Shown here one piece after another: positions 32,706 to 42,293 of a stretch of DNA of 64,000 bases. The notes below the pieces were generated by a model. The model had not been told where the DNA came from, did no database searches, and saw only the letters and a program-made list of their open reading frames with translations. Source of the DNA: Mediterraneibacter glycyrrhizinilyticus (GTDB lineage: Bacteria > Bacillota > Clostridia > Lachnospirales > Lachnospiraceae). Both the position numbers and the translations under genes were made by a program. The stretch spans positions 1 to 64,000 of the forward strand of contig NZ_JACJLR010000004.1 in NCBI RefSeq assembly GCF_016902345.1. Direction: 5' to 3'. Every line of letters begins with the position of its first letter. The first letter of the stretch is position 1.

Positions 32706-33359
32706 ATGAAACAGGATACAACCCTTGATCTTTTGATCCAGATTGCGCACGGACTGGCAGAACATTTTGGCCCCCAGTGCGAGATTGCCATACACGATGT
32801 CACCCGGGACCTTTCCAATACTATTGTCTATATCGAAAACGGACAGGTTTCCGGCCGTACGGACGGGGACGGCGCATCCAATGTAGTCCTTGAGGCTCTG
32901 AACACTCCTCCGGAGAAGCTCCATGACCAGATCGCTTATCTGACACGTACAGAAGACGGAAGAGCTCTGAAATCAAGCACTCTGTATATCAGGGACGAAA
33001 ACGGAAATCTGAGATATCTCTTTTCTGTCAACTATGACATTGCCTCACTGAGGGCAGTAGACGAACTGATCCAGGGACTCATCACGACTCATCCCCTAAA
33101 AAAGGAAAACCCGGAACGTGAATCTGTTCCAAAGATTCCCCACACAGTCACAGAGCTTCTCGACTCCCTGATCGAACATGCCATCGCCGAGATCGGGAAG
33201 CCGGTGGTCATGATGACCAAGGAAGACAAGATCCGGGTCGTCCACTATCTCAACGACGCCGGCGCCTTCCTCATCACAAAGTCCGGAGACCGGGTCGCAT
33301 CCGCTCTGGGCATCTCAAAATTCACACTGTACAAATACATGGAGAGCGACGCGGAATAA
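32706..33359 (+). CDS. YheO-like PAS / helix-turn-helix regulator
   Basis: 217 residues. The N-terminal YheO-like PAS domain (about 1-120) begins LLIQIAHGLAEHFGPQCEIAIHD. The C-terminal HTH_22-type DNA-binding domain (about 150-215) contains IRVVHYLNDAGAFLITKSGDRVASALGISKFTLYKYM. Members are often set next to hydantoin or amino-acid racemase operons as regulators. It is divergent to the permease-dihydropyrimidinase genes and probably senses a degradation product. An inverted repeat follows the stop. Confidence 0.88.
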   Translation: MKQDTTLDLLIQIAHGLAEHFGPQCEIAIHDVTRDLSNTIVYIENGQVSGRTDGDGASNVVLEALNTPPEKLHDQIAYLTRTEDGRALKSSTLYIRDENGNLRYLFSVNYDIASLRAVDELIQGLITTHPLKKENPERESVPKIPHTVTELLDSLIEHAIAEIGKPVVMMTKEDKIRVVHYLNDAGAFLITKSGDRVASALGISKFTLYKYMESDAE

Positions 33360-33396
33360 CCCTTTCTCCGGAAGTCCCTCCCCAGGGCAAAAGGAA

Positions 33397-33446
33397 ACCG
33401 CCGGTGCCTGTCCCCTGTCCCAGACGGGAAGACATTCACCGGCGGT
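33397..33446. terminator. Terminator between convergent genes
   Basis: ACCGCCGGTG (33397-33406) pairs with CACCGGCGGT (33437-33446), a perfect 10-bp stem with a structured interior. CTCAATTTTCC follows on the plus strand. It lies between the converging YheO-type and ECF S-component genes and may serve both. Confidence 0.65.
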
Positions 33447-33457
33447 CTCAATTTTCC

Positions 33458-34021
33458 TTACTGCTCTTTTGTAAGACTTCCTTTTTTAGACTTTGTCTTG
33501 CTGTACAGCACCAGCAGGATCGTACCGATCACACCGGCAGATACCGCATTGCTGATCGCGGCGACAACGCCCTGTGTGAACACCAGGTTGGCCGGCTCCG
33601 CATAGACAACAATATCAAGCACCGGGGCAACGATCACCCAGGAAATGACATTGGCAATAATCTGATAAATGTTGAACCGAAGGATATCTTTTCCTCCGAA
33701 CTCACCTTCTTCCACTTTCAGTTTCGGGTAGACAAGTCCTGTGATAAAGCAGGTAAGCCCGCTGGCTACAACCCAGCTCCACCACGGGGAACCATACTGG
33801 ATGGCATCAGAAAGTCCATGCCCGATCAGCCCGATGAGTCCTCCCGCGACCGGCCCGAACAGCGCCGCAAAGAACGCTCCGACTCCGTAAGCAGTCTTGA
33901 TGTCCGTCTCCGGGATCCCTGTCGGGATCTTTACATACATAAACAGCACAATAAACAGCGCTGCCCCCAGACCTGTTGCAACAATGGTCTTTGTCTTGAA
34001 GTCAAACAGTTTCTTCTCCAT
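33458..34021 (-). CDS. ECF transporter S component, UPF0397-like
   Basis: 187 residues, five to six hydrophobic segments. It resembles the UPF0397 / riboflavin-type S-component group (TKTIVATGLGAALFIVLFMY, then GPVAGGLIGLIGHGLSDAI and WWSWVVASGLTCFITG). S components bind the substrate and dock onto the EcfT-EcfA module, which is in the same operon. It is the last gene. The SAM-hydrolase paralogues around it suggest an adenosine, methionine or related compound as cargo, by inference only. Confidence 0.8.
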   Translation of the reverse strand: MEKKLFDFKTKTIVATGLGAALFIVLFMYVKIPTGIPETDIKTAYGVGAFFAALFGPVAGGLIGLIGHGLSDAIQYGSPWWSWVVASGLTCFITGLVYPKLKVEEGEFGGKDILRFNIYQIIANVISWVIVAPVLDIVVYAEPANLVFTQGVVAAISNAVSAGVIGTILLVLYSKTKSKKGSLTKEQ

Positions 34022-34063
34022 TTGTATCTTCCTCCTTTTAGATAAATATTAATATGGTAATCC

Positions 34064-34909
34064 TCATTCCTTCGTGAACTTTACCGTCCACTCCGGTCCG
34101 TAGGAAAGTCCATACTTCTCACAGAAGCTTCCCTGAGTCACCGCCATGGCAACTTTCATGAGCTCATTGTTATAGATCATCGGCTCGCCTTTGCCCGCGA
34201 AGCCAAAACTCTTGTGGAAGAGCACCTTTTCGTCAAACATCACTTTTCCGTCGCAGCTGACCACGGTGCGTACTGTATCGCCATACTCAAATCCCGCGCT
34301 GTTGAAGGCTTTCAGCGGGATATTGGTCCACAGGTTTCCAAAGTTGGGATCGTTGATCTCAAAGATCCCCTCCACTTTTCCCTGCGCAATGGACGGTTCA
34401 AGGATCTCATGCTCCACGATCTCCTCCACCGGATACTCCGGCCCCACACCCTCGAAATCAATGATCCCGCTGGCGAGACGCGCCGCAGTGTATCCGAACA
34501 GATCCCTGCCGTGAAAAATTGCCACTTCCTCTGTTCCTTTTCCCCTCAGCCGGTTCACAGACTCATCGATCTCGCGCACCGCCTCGATGCCGATGAATCT
34601 CTTCACATGGGTCAGAGAACCATTGTCCGGGGATACCACATAATGTCCGCTCTTTGTCTTCGCCACGCAGGCACGGCGGCTGGTTCCCACTCCGGGATCT
34701 ACAACAGATACATAGATCGTCCCTTCCGGCCAGAAGGGCAGGCTCTGATACAGCCGGTAACTTGCGCTCCATGTGTCGTACTGTGGCAGTTCATGGGTCC
34801 CGTCCATGATCTCAAGCTCCCGGTCCACACATTTCACCACGCCGTACATAGAGCTGACCGCGCCTTCTTTATAAGTAAAATCAGTCTGGAATACCAGAAT
34901 CGGTTTCAT
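34064..34909 (-). CDS. SAM hydroxide adenosyltransferase family (DUF62), copy 1
   Basis: 281 residues. The family hydrolyses S-adenosylmethionine to adenosine and methionine, and is related to the fluorinase and chlorinase enzymes. Features: FQTDFTYKEGAV with the N-terminal Asp, VVDPGVGTSRR, VSPDNGSLTHV, and FHGRDLFGYTAARLASG holding the Asp-Arg-His type residues. The C-terminal barrel shows NFGNLWTNIP. It lies between ecfT and the S component. A second copy starts the operon, so the duplication is part of this locus. Confidence 0.88.
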   Translation of the reverse strand: MKPILVFQTDFTYKEGAVSSMYGVVKCVDRELEIMDGTHELPQYDTWSASYRLYQSLPFWPEGTIYVSVVDPGVGTSRRACVAKTKSGHYVVSPDNGSLTHVKRFIGIEAVREIDESVNRLRGKGTEEVAIFHGRDLFGYTAARLASGIIDFEGVGPEYPVEEIVEHEILEPSIAQGKVEGIFEINDPNFGNLWTNIPLKAFNSAGFEYGDTVRTVVSCDGKVMFDEKVLFHKSFGFAGKGEPMIYNNELMKVAMAVTQGSFCEKYGLSYGPEWTVKFTKE

Positions 34910-34960
34910 AACATTTTTCTCCTCTCATCTGAAAATGTCGGCGCCAGAAGGCGCCCGCCG

Positions 34961-35794
34961 TCAAACAAACGGATTATAGAACCTGGATCCATTCACAAAG
35001 AAGGATACGCAGATCGATCCCACGAGCACTGCAGCAGAGAACACCATGGCAAGATAGTCGTTTCTCCCCAGCGGTTTCCCTGCGTACCAGGTCCTCTTCT
35101 TATGTTTTCCGAACCCCCTTAACTCCATCGCGTTGCTGATCAGTTCGATCCGGTCAAGGGTGGTGAAGATCAGGGGCACGAAAATGTTCATCATATTTTT
35201 CACACGGGTTCCCAGTTTCTCCTTCTTCGACAGATCCAGCCCCCTGCTCTGCTGCGCCAGGGAAATATCCTGGTAATCGCGGATCATATCCGGGAAATAC
35301 CGAAGCGTCAGCGCCAGCGCATATGCAGCCTTATAGCTCACCCCGATCCGGTTTAAGGACGCTGCGAACTCGCTGGGATTGGTCGTCAGCAGGAAAATGA
35401 TCCCCAGAGGGATTCCCGCCCCATACTTCAGGATCTTTGTCACCTGATAAAGGATCTGTTCCAGGGTCACCGTGTACCTGCTGCTGAACCGGAAGATCTC
35501 ATGGGTCGTCCCGTAGATCTCCGTGCCGTACTGAGGGCTGAACAGATACGTCAGGCAGAAGTTCAGCAGGAGAAATACCCCTACATAGATCATCATGGTG
35601 CGAACCTGCCTGAACGTGATCCCGGATATCTTAAAAAAGCAGAAGGAAAGCAGCAGCACAAAGATAATATACCGGATGTCATAGGAGAACATCACCGAAA
35701 ATGTCAGGCAGATAAAAGCCACCAGCTTTGTCAGCCCGGACAGGTTGTAGATAAAGTTGTCTCTGTCGATATAATCAAACAGTTTCGCTTTCAT
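34961..35794 (-). CDS. ecfT: ECF transporter T component
   Basis: 277 residues with about five to six membrane segments (SGLTKLVAFICLTFSVMF and onward). The coupling helices carry the family motif pairs, seen as SLAQQSRGLDLS and the later ELISNAMELRGFG (Ala-Arg-Gly type). They couple ATPases to the S component. The start overlaps the end of the ATPase gene by 20 bases. Confidence 0.9.
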   Translation of the reverse strand: MKAKLFDYIDRDNFIYNLSGLTKLVAFICLTFSVMFSYDIRYIIFVLLLSFCFFKISGITFRQVRTMMIYVGVFLLLNFCLTYLFSPQYGTEIYGTTHEIFRFSSRYTVTLEQILYQVTKILKYGAGIPLGIIFLLTTNPSEFAASLNRIGVSYKAAYALALTLRYFPDMIRDYQDISLAQQSRGLDLSKKEKLGTRVKNMMNIFVPLIFTTLDRIELISNAMELRGFGKHKKRTWYAGKPLGRNDYLAMVFSAAVLVGSICVSFFVNGSRFYNPFV

Positions 35795-37508
35795 TCTGCC
35801 TGGTCCCCCTCTCGTAGTCTATAAAGTTCTGTACAAAAGCGGACGGATCCCCGATCCCGGTCTTCAGGGCAAGTTCATACAGGGAGGTCACTTTCAGGTT
35901 TGCCTGCTCTGCGATCTTCTCATCGGTGAGGATCTCAACCGCACTTGCGTCTCCGATCTTCTTTCCCCCTGAGATCACAATGGCGTGGGGCGTATACTCC
36001 AGCATCAGATGCATGTCGTGGGTGATCATGATGATGGTCACACCCTGACTGTTCAGGCTCTTTAAGAACTCCATGATCTCCGTATAATGATGGTAATCCT
36101 GTCCCGCCGTGGGCTCATCCAGGATCAGGATCTGCGGTTCTAAAACCAGCACGGACGCAATGGTCACACGCTTTTTCTGCCCGAAGCTCAAAGCTGACAC
36201 CGGCCATTTCTTAAAGGGAGCAAGACCGCAGATCTTCAGCGCCTTGTCCACCTTTGGCTCGATCTGCTCCTCTGGGACGCCCCGGATCCTTAAGCCTAGC
36301 GCCACTTCGTCATAGATCATGGGCTTACAGATCATCTGGTTCGGGTTCTGCATGACGAAGCCGATCTTTGCCGAACGCTCTTTGATCGTCCAGTCCGCCA
36401 TGTCCTCTCCGCTGTACCGGAGCTTTCCCTGGTCCTCTTTTACAAAGCCGCAGATCACCTTTGCAAGGGTGCTTTTCCCTGCCCCGTTTGTCCCCACGAT
36501 GCTGACCATCTCTCCCTCCCGGATCATAAAGCTGATATCCTGGAGGATCTTCCTCTTCTTTGTATACTGAAAGCTGATGTGTTCCGCCTCCAGAAGCAGC
36601 GGACGCTCCGGCTGACTCTCCTTTTTCTCCTGTGCGCTGTTCCAGGCAAGAAGAGGTTCCCTGATCTGTCCGACATCCAGCGTGTCAAGGCGCCCGGCAT
36701 GCATCTGTGGCGTCACTTTGATCCCCGCATACTTCATTGCCGTCACATACAGCGGCTCACGGATGCCCAGTCCCGGAAGGATATCCGCCGCCATCAGTTC
36801 ATCCGGCGCCATATCCGCCACGATCCTCCCGTCGCTGACCACGATCACCCGGTCCACGTCACGGTACAGCACATCTTCCAGTCTGTGCTCAATGATGATG
36901 ACTGTCTTCTCTGCTTCCTTCCACACCCGGTCGATCAGGTCGATCGCCGTCTTCCCGGTAGCGGGATCCAGATTTGCCAGAGGCTCGTCAAACAGAAGGA
37001 TATCCACATCGTCCACCATAACCCCGGCGAAAGACACTCTCTGCTTCTGGCCGCCGGAAAGCTCAAAGGGCGACGACTTCAGAAGCTCTCCCATATCCAC
37101 GATATCTGTCACCTTCTGCACCGTCTCCCTCATCTTCTCAAGTCCGACGCAGTCATTTTCAAGGGCAAATGCCACGTCCTCCCCAACGGTCAGTCCGATA
37201 AACTGTCCGTCGGAATCCTGGAGGACCGTCCCTACCATCTTGGAGAGCTGAAAGATATCCATCCCCTTTGTCTCCTGCCCCATGATCTTCAGACTTCCTT
37301 TGATCTCCCCTTTGTATGAAAAAGGGATCAGACCGTTCAGACAGTGTCCCAGGGTGCTCTTTCCGCTTCCGCTGGGGCCGACGAGAAGGACTTTCTCTCC
37401 CTTGCAGATCGTCAGGTTGATGTCGTGGAGAGTGGGCTCCGCCTGGCTGAAATACTGGAACTGAAAATCTTTAAACTCGATCACCGGAGTCCTTTCCTTA
37501 CTGTTCAT
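35775..37508 (-). CDS. ecfA: ECF transporter ATPase, two ABC domains fused
   Basis: 577 residues, two ABC ATPase domains in one chain. Domain 1 has Walker A GPSGSGKSTLG, signature LSGGQKQRV, and Walker B ILLFDEPLANLDP. Domain 2 has Walker A GTNGAGKSTLAK, signature LSFGQKKRV and Walker B ILILDEPTAGQD. It corresponds to EcfA1-EcfA2 joined, so a pseudo-heterodimer drives import. The start overlaps the GNAT gene by 11 bases and the end overlaps ecfT by 20. Confidence 0.93.
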   Translation of the reverse strand: MNSKERTPVIEFKDFQFQYFSQAEPTLHDINLTICKGEKVLLVGPSGSGKSTLGHCLNGLIPFSYKGEIKGSLKIMGQETKGMDIFQLSKMVGTVLQDSDGQFIGLTVGEDVAFALENDCVGLEKMRETVQKVTDIVDMGELLKSSPFELSGGQKQRVSFAGVMVDDVDILLFDEPLANLDPATGKTAIDLIDRVWKEAEKTVIIIEHRLEDVLYRDVDRVIVVSDGRIVADMAPDELMAADILPGLGIREPLYVTAMKYAGIKVTPQMHAGRLDTLDVGQIREPLLAWNSAQEKKESQPERPLLLEAEHISFQYTKKRKILQDISFMIREGEMVSIVGTNGAGKSTLAKVICGFVKEDQGKLRYSGEDMADWTIKERSAKIGFVMQNPNQMICKPMIYDEVALGLRIRGVPEEQIEPKVDKALKICGLAPFKKWPVSALSFGQKKRVTIASVLVLEPQILILDEPTAGQDYHHYTEIMEFLKSLNSQGVTIIMITHDMHLMLEYTPHAIVISGGKKIGDASAVEILTDEKIAEQANLKVTSLYELALKTGIGDPSAFVQNFIDYERGTRQNESETV

Positions 37509-38295
37509 CCCGCTCCCCCCCGTTCGTCAACATCGCCCAGTCCCCGATCTTCCTGAAGCCGAGCCTGGTATACAGATTATCTTCCTCTCCCCGCAGACTG
37601 ATCAGGCAGGGTGTTTTCCCTTCCTCCAGGATGTCCCGGCTCAGGCGGCTGACGATCTGACCTGCCAGGTGCCTGCCGCGGTATTCCGGCGCAGTGGCGA
37701 CCCCGCCTATCATCACCGTGCCGCTGCTCCTTGCCGCGCTGTTTCCGTGGGCTATGATCACGCCCTTTTCCCGGAACACGTAGTGCACCCCGAAACCGTT
37801 CCTGATCCGGTCTTCGATCATCTGCTCGGACGTATACATGTCTGCGAGCTCCGGGATCCCCTGGATAAAGCGGAAGATCTCCTCCGCATCCTCTGCCCGG
37901 GCTTCCTCCGGCTGTACCGAAGCCGCCTCCAGTCCGGAGTCATCTTCCAGGGCGTAAAATCCTTTTGTCTCAGACCTGTAATCGGTCAGGAGCCACGCCG
38001 CCACTCTCACATCCGCAGGCTTCCCCATGACCACATCCGGCAGGAACATCCCGAACAGCTGCTCAAGGAAATCCACATTCGTCCGGTTTTCCTCACAGTA
38101 GATCAGCAGATTTTTGTAGAAGCAGAGATAGACGCCCACGCATTCTCCGCCCTCCACTTCGGCGTACACGGTCTGCACGCTGCTGTCAAAACCCAGGTCC
38201 TCTATATCCGCAAGGATAAACGTATTATACACCGGATCCTTTCTCAAAAAAGAAACCAGCATTTCTCTGTCTTTTTCCGTACACTGAATTATCAT
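37498..38295 (-). CDS. GNAT family N-acetyltransferase
   Basis: 265 residues. The N-terminal half (about 1-125) is an unusual strand-helix domain, and the C-terminal half is a GNAT fold with the acetyl-CoA motif VGGVATAPEYRGRHLAGQIVS and the C-terminal DNLYTRLGFRKIGDW. The substrate is unknown. It sits between the first DUF62 gene and ecfA with overlap, so it likely acts on the compound brought in or on its product. Confidence 0.82.
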   Translation of the reverse strand: MIIQCTEKDREMLVSFLRKDPVYNTFILADIEDLGFDSSVQTVYAEVEGGECVGVYLCFYKNLLIYCEENRTNVDFLEQLFGMFLPDVVMGKPADVRVAAWLLTDYRSETKGFYALEDDSGLEAASVQPEEARAEDAEEIFRFIQGIPELADMYTSEQMIEDRIRNGFGVHYVFREKGVIIAHGNSAARSSGTVMIGGVATAPEYRGRHLAGQIVSRLSRDILEEGKTPCLISLRGEEDNLYTRLGFRKIGDWAMLTNGGERDEQ

Positions 38296-38300
38296 GATCT

Positions 38301-39161
38301 CTAGTCCTCATAGATCAGGCGGGGCGCTTTCCGGATGGTGATCCTCCAGTTCGTCCCCGTCCCGATATTGTATGCTCTTGCAAAGCTTCCCTGATTGATC
38401 GCCACTGCCATGCAGTCCAGACTGTTCACATAGACCAGCGGCTCTCCCACGTACACGTCCGCAAAGCTTTTCGCGTAAACAAGGATGTTCTTGTAGAGCG
38501 TTCTGGTCTCGTTCTCGATACTGATCTCAACTCTTCCGCCGTGCTTCACTCCAAGCTTCCGAAACATCTCGCTGGGAATATTGGTCCAGAGACTGCCGAA
38601 CCGGACATCCAGCACGTCAATGGTGCCGCTGACCCGATCCCCGTCACAGACTGCCTCCACAACAGGAAGCTCGATCACACTCTCCGGCTCTACTTCCGGT
38701 CCCACCTGCTCAAAGGTGATCACGCCGGATGCAAGCTTTGCCCCCGTATAGGCATAGATGTCCCTGCCATGGAATGTGTAGCTCTCTCCTGAGTTTGGAA
38801 GCCGGTTCACGCTCTCGTCGATCACCCTGGCGGCCTCGATGCCGATGATCCGCTTCACATGGGTCAGCGTTCCGTTATCCGGAGTGACGATGTACTGCCC
38901 CGTCTTTGTCCTGACCACAATGCTCCTTCTCGTAGAACCCACTCCCGGGTCCACAACACTCACGAACACTGCTCCCTCCGGCCAGTAGCTCACTGTCTGG
39001 ATCAGGCGGTAGGACGCCTCCCAGATATCATACTGTGGAATCTCATGGGTCAGATCTGAGATATTCAGCTCCTGGCTGACACCATAGGCAACCCCGTACA
39101 TCGCGCTGACTGCTCCGTCCGCTGTTCCAAAGTCCGACTGCAAAATTACTGGTTTCATCAT
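38301..39161 (-). CDS. SAM hydroxide adenosyltransferase family (DUF62), copy 2
   Basis: About 286 residues and clearly a paralogue of the copy at 34.1 kb: QSDFGTADGAVSAMYGVA, VVDPGVGSTRR, TPDNGTLTHVKRI, FHGRDIYAYTGAKLA and RFGSLWTNIP. It is the first gene of the ECF operon, with AAGGAAAG before the ATG at 39161. The predicted activity is SAM hydrolysis to adenosine and methionine. Having two copies framing one ECF module is uncommon and suggests related but distinct substrates or a hetero-oligomer. Confidence 0.87.
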   Translation of the reverse strand: MMKPVILQSDFGTADGAVSAMYGVAYGVSQELNISDLTHEIPQYDIWEASYRLIQTVSYWPEGAVFVSVVDPGVGSTRRSIVVRTKTGQYIVTPDNGTLTHVKRIIGIEAARVIDESVNRLPNSGESYTFHGRDIYAYTGAKLASGVITFEQVGPEVEPESVIELPVVEAVCDGDRVSGTIDVLDVRFGSLWTNIPSEMFRKLGVKHGGRVEISIENETRTLYKNILVYAKSFADVYVGEPLVYVNSLDCMAVAINQGSFARAYNIGTGTNWRITIRKAPRLIYED

Positions 39162-39394
39162 AGTTTTCTTTCCTTTTCCCGCTAAGGCGCCCGCACCTCC
39201 ACGGGTCCTTGCATTCCTCAAGTATAATGATTATGATAAGAAGTGTCAAGGCTGCCCCAAAACTGACTCTGCAGGTCAGAAAAACAGGCTACACATATCA
39301 GCACGTTTGTGCTAGAATAACCATATTCTTATTCAAAAGGATTACGCGAGCTACTGTATGGATCGTAATTTGATAAAAGAAAGGACTGTTCAAC

Positions 39395-39658
39395 ATGTTC
39401 CGACTCTGGGGAAAAGAATTTAAGGACAACCGGATGCTGCGGGATACCGTCATCTGCGACGAGACTGACGATACCCGCACCCACAAGATTTTCAACGCGC
39501 TTGACGAGATCTGTTATGAATTTGATCTGAGCAAGCCGATCTGGCTGGACTCAACGATCAATGAGTTTAAGAGACATGCGAAAGCGCGGTTTTATCAGGA
39601 CAATTTTGTGGATACCATTGATTTTGATTATCTGGAGATCCAGATCATTGAAGAATAG
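39395..39658 (+). CDS. Conserved 87-aa protein of unknown function
   Basis: 87 residues, acidic and soluble. It begins MFRLWGKEFKDNRML and contains DTRTHKIFNALDEICYEFDL. No membrane segment or catalytic motif is visible. A strong hairpin terminator follows, and the AT-rich 39222-39394 gap holds its promoter. It stands alone between two minus-strand operons. Similar small proteins appear widely in Lachnospiraceae by my recollection, without known function. Confidence 0.7.
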   Translation: MFRLWGKEFKDNRMLRDTVICDETDDTRTHKIFNALDEICYEFDLSKPIWLDSTINEFKRHAKARFYQDNFVDTIDFDYLEIQIIEE

Positions 39659-39661
39659 GGA

Positions 39662-39695
39662 GGGCGTGCCGCAGATGCGGCACGCCCCTTCTTTC
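39662..39695 (+). terminator. Terminator of the 87-aa gene
   Basis: GGGCGTGCCGC (39662-39672) pairs with GCGGCACGCCC (39677-39687) around an AGAT loop, then CTTCTTTCT. It can also end the minus-strand polysaccharide operon that stops at 39722. Confidence 0.85.
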
Positions 39696-39721
39696 TATAC
39701 TTCCGGCCCGGTAACAGGGCC

Positions 39722-40141
39722 TTATTTCCCGTTCTCCAGAAATATCTTTCTTGTGACAAAATTGTAGACCATGACCACGCCGGTCGCGCCGATCTTTGAT
39801 ATCATATAGAAGATACCGAGCAGATCTACGGCGACCCACATGATCACCTGATTAATTCCCAGGCCGATCACACTGAGGACAATAAATACCAGGAAATCCT
39901 GCGTCTGGCTGCGTTCCCCATTCACATTGAACACCCATTTCACACTAAGGATGTAATTGTAGATCACAGACACAGTAAACGATACAGCGCTGGAGATCAG
40001 GTAGTTGATCCCGAACGCCTCTGTCAGGAGAATCATGATCCCGTAATCTATCACAAATGCAGATCCGCCAACAAATCCAAACCGTATGATCTGACGCAGC
40101 AGAGAATTTTTCTTATCCAAACTACACAGCTCCTTTATCAA
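39722..40141 (-). CDS. GtrA family membrane protein, copy 1
   Basis: 139 residues, four hydrophobic segments ([21 protein letters not shown], then three more). GtrA-family proteins are thought to flip or present lipid-linked sugars made by a GT2 partner. The start overlaps the upstream GT2 gene by 4 bases (ATGA), so the two are a pair. It ends the polysaccharide operon. Confidence 0.85.
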   Translation of the reverse strand: MIKELCSLDKKNSLLRQIIRFGFVGGSAFVIDYGIMILLTEAFGINYLISSAVSFTVSVIYNYILSVKWVFNVNGERSQTQDFLVFIVLSVIGLGINQVIMWVAVDLLGIFYMISKIGATGVVMVYNFVTRKIFLENGK

Positions 40142-41094
40142 TCATCCGTCTTCGCATCGTCTTTCTTCTGAGAAAGCGTAATGTTCATCTGGTTCAGCAT
40201 CAGCTCATACAGCTGTCGGTGCTTCTTTACGATCACCTCCAGTATGATTCCGCAGATCCACATCAATGCCCCCATCGTCGCCACAACGCCGCAGACGATC
40301 ACCGTCGGGAATTTCAGCACAAGCCCGGTCTGCAGGTAGTCGATAAATACCGGGATAAAAAACGCGATCGCAATGAGCCAGAGCAGCGCCGCTACAAAGA
40401 GAAAGAATTTAAACGGCTTATACTCTCTGAAAAGAGAAGCGATCGTCCGCAGTACACGGAATCCGTCGGAAAATGTGTTCAGCTTGGACTCGCTGCCCTC
40501 CGGCCGGTCTCTGTATGTGACCGGAACTTCCTCCAGGAGAAAGTTCTTGTCCACTGCGTGGATCGTCATCTCCGTCTCGATCTCAAATCCCTTTGAAAGC
40601 ACCGGGAACGACTTTACAAACATCCGGCTGAACGCCCGGTATCCTGTCATGATATCTCTGACGTTATTATTGAACAGCTTATTGATCAGATACCGTACGA
40701 CCCGGTTTCCCGAATTGTGGAACGGCCGCTTGTTCTCTGTAAAATAAGTGGAGGACAGCCTGTCCCCGACCACCATATCCACACCTTTGTCAAGCACCAG
40801 ATCCACCATCTGCCTTGCATTCTCTGCAGGATAAGTATCGTCGCCGTCGATCATCAGATAACAGTCCGCGTCAATGTCACGGAACATGCTCCTCACGACA
40901 TTTCCCTTTCCCTGCCTGTATTCATACCGGACGATCGCACCCGCTCTGCGCGCGATCTCATCTGTGCCGTCAGTGGAATTGTTATCATAGACGTAGATAT
41001 CTGCCTCCGGAAGCGCCTCATGGTACTCCCGTACTACTTTCTCAATTGTCTGGCTTTCATTGTAACATGGTATTAGTACCGCTATTTTACTCAT
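40138..41094 (-). CDS. GT2 glycosyltransferase, dolichyl-phosphate mannosyltransferase-like
   Basis: 318 residues. A GT-A fold (about 1-230) carries [17 protein letters not shown], the DXD region [13 protein letters not shown], and [17 protein letters not shown]. Two C-terminal membrane segments follow (about 235-300). It probably makes an undecaprenyl-phosphate sugar that the GtrA partner flips for a membrane GT-C enzyme such as the GT39 protein nearby. Confidence 0.9.
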   Translation of the reverse strand: MSKIAVLIPCYNESQTIEKVVREYHEALPEADIYVYDNNSTDGTDEIARRAGAIVRYEYRQGKGNVVRSMFRDIDADCYLMIDGDDTYPAENARQMVDLVLDKGVDMVVGDRLSSTYFTENKRPFHNSGNRVVRYLINKLFNNNVRDIMTGYRAFSRMFVKSFPVLSKGFEIETEMTIHAVDKNFLLEEVPVTYRDRPEGSESKLNTFSDGFRVLRTIASLFREYKPFKFFLFVAALLWLIAIAFFIPVFIDYLQTGLVLKFPTVIVCGVVATMGALMWICGIILEVIVKKHRQLYELMLNQMNITLSQKKDDAKTDD

Positions 41095-41139
41095 GATTCA
41101 AGTCACCTTTTTCTTCTTGCTATTCAGGGTTATCCTGTA

Positions 41140-42252
41140 CTACTGGAGTTTCGTCTGATTCGGATAGTTGACAGCTATGTAAGTCTTCCCCCGGTTGATC
41201 GATATCTCGTTCCCCTCTTCGTCATAAAACTTCAGGTATGCAAGCTCATCTGTCGTACCTGCCGCGCTCCCGTCCTTCTTCCAGTGGATCTTCTGCATGC
41301 CGCCGTTTGAGACATAATATCCCTCTGCCTCGTCGCTTCCCCTGAAATCAACGATCTTATGCCCCACTTCATCCCGCACGGTAATGGAAGTCTCCAGTAC
41401 AAACACATTGGCAAACGAAAGCTGATTCCCCGTATTGCCGTCAATCTGCGGATCTCCTGTGTTCTCCTTTTTATAGGTTTTGGAGTCAGGATCGTAGATC
41501 AGAGCCGCTGTCTGCGCGCCGAAATCGATGTCAACCCGGGTACAGTCTCCCCCTTCCGGTTTCACCTGCTCGTTCAGCCCGTTGAACTGGAAGGCCGTTC
41601 CTTTCTTGTCATCCGCCAGATCGGTCCGGCTTCCATTACTGTCAACCACAGAAGCAAACTTTGTCCCGTCAAAATACGCTGTATGTTCCAGAGAATATCC
41701 CTGGTCAAGCCGGTTCTGGTCCCTTCCGAAGAGTCCGTTCGGATTTGTCATGCCATCGTACTGGTCCAGATTCAGGCTGTTCAGGTAATCCGTAACCGTC
41801 TCGTCAATTCCCCAGTTTACATAAAACGCATCAAATCCCTGGGAAAATGCCGGAAAGTATTCCCGGCAGCTTCGGATTGCACAGATCTTCGGCATGGCCG
41901 TGTAATCTCCGTAGATCGCCATGAACCGGGTCTGATCCCCCTCTACCGGTATCTCAAAGATCACATCGGCCTCCTCGACGCCGTACTGGGGCATTGCCGC
42001 CGGTATATTATTCACCATAACCGCAACCGGACGCTTCCCGATTGCCTCCTCAGACAGATCCGCAAGTCCGGTCAGAAGATTCTGATTTTCAGGGATCTCT
42101 TCTGCCGGCTCCTCCTGCTCCTCTTTCACAGGTTCCTCCGGAACCCGGGTCTCCTCCGCAGGTTCTTCTGCCGGCTCTTCTTTCTTCGAACATCCGGCCG
42201 CCATTCCGGTGACCAGCAGCACTGCCAGCAGGATAACAACTTTTTTCTTCAT
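41140..42252 (-). CDS. DUF3048 lipoprotein, YerB-like
   Basis: About 370 residues. The signal peptide ends in the lipobox TGMAAGCSKKEE, so it is lipid-anchored outside. A Glu/Pro-rich linker follows, then the DUF3048 N domain (RPVAVMVNNIPAAMPQYG, CAIRSCREYF) and C domain (to the C-terminus). The family is of unknown function and is linked to the envelope in Bacillus (YerB). The ATG at 42252 has AAAGGAGG upstream. It lies within the polysaccharide genes and may act outside the cell on glycan assembly. Confidence 0.85.
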   Translation of the reverse strand: MKKKVVILLAVLLVTGMAAGCSKKEEPAEEPAEETRVPEEPVKEEQEEPAEEIPENQNLLTGLADLSEEAIGKRPVAVMVNNIPAAMPQYGVEEADVIFEIPVEGDQTRFMAIYGDYTAMPKICAIRSCREYFPAFSQGFDAFYVNWGIDETVTDYLNSLNLDQYDGMTNPNGLFGRDQNRLDQGYSLEHTAYFDGTKFASVVDSNGSRTDLADDKKGTAFQFNGLNEQVKPEGGDCTRVDIDFGAQTAALIYDPDSKTYKKENTGDPQIDGNTGNQLSFANVFVLETSITVRDEVGHKIVDFRGSDEAEGYYVSNGGMQKIHWKKDGSAAGTTDELAYLKFYDEEGNEISINRGKTYIAVNYPNQTKLQ

Positions 42253-42293
42253 CGCAATACCTCCTTTGCCATTCGTTATAGTGAATTGTAACA

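Noticed and set aside
33404-34045. Plus-strand open frame opposite the ECF S component
   Set aside because: Antisense to a clear membrane protein gene and overlaps the terminator; composition is that of a shadow.
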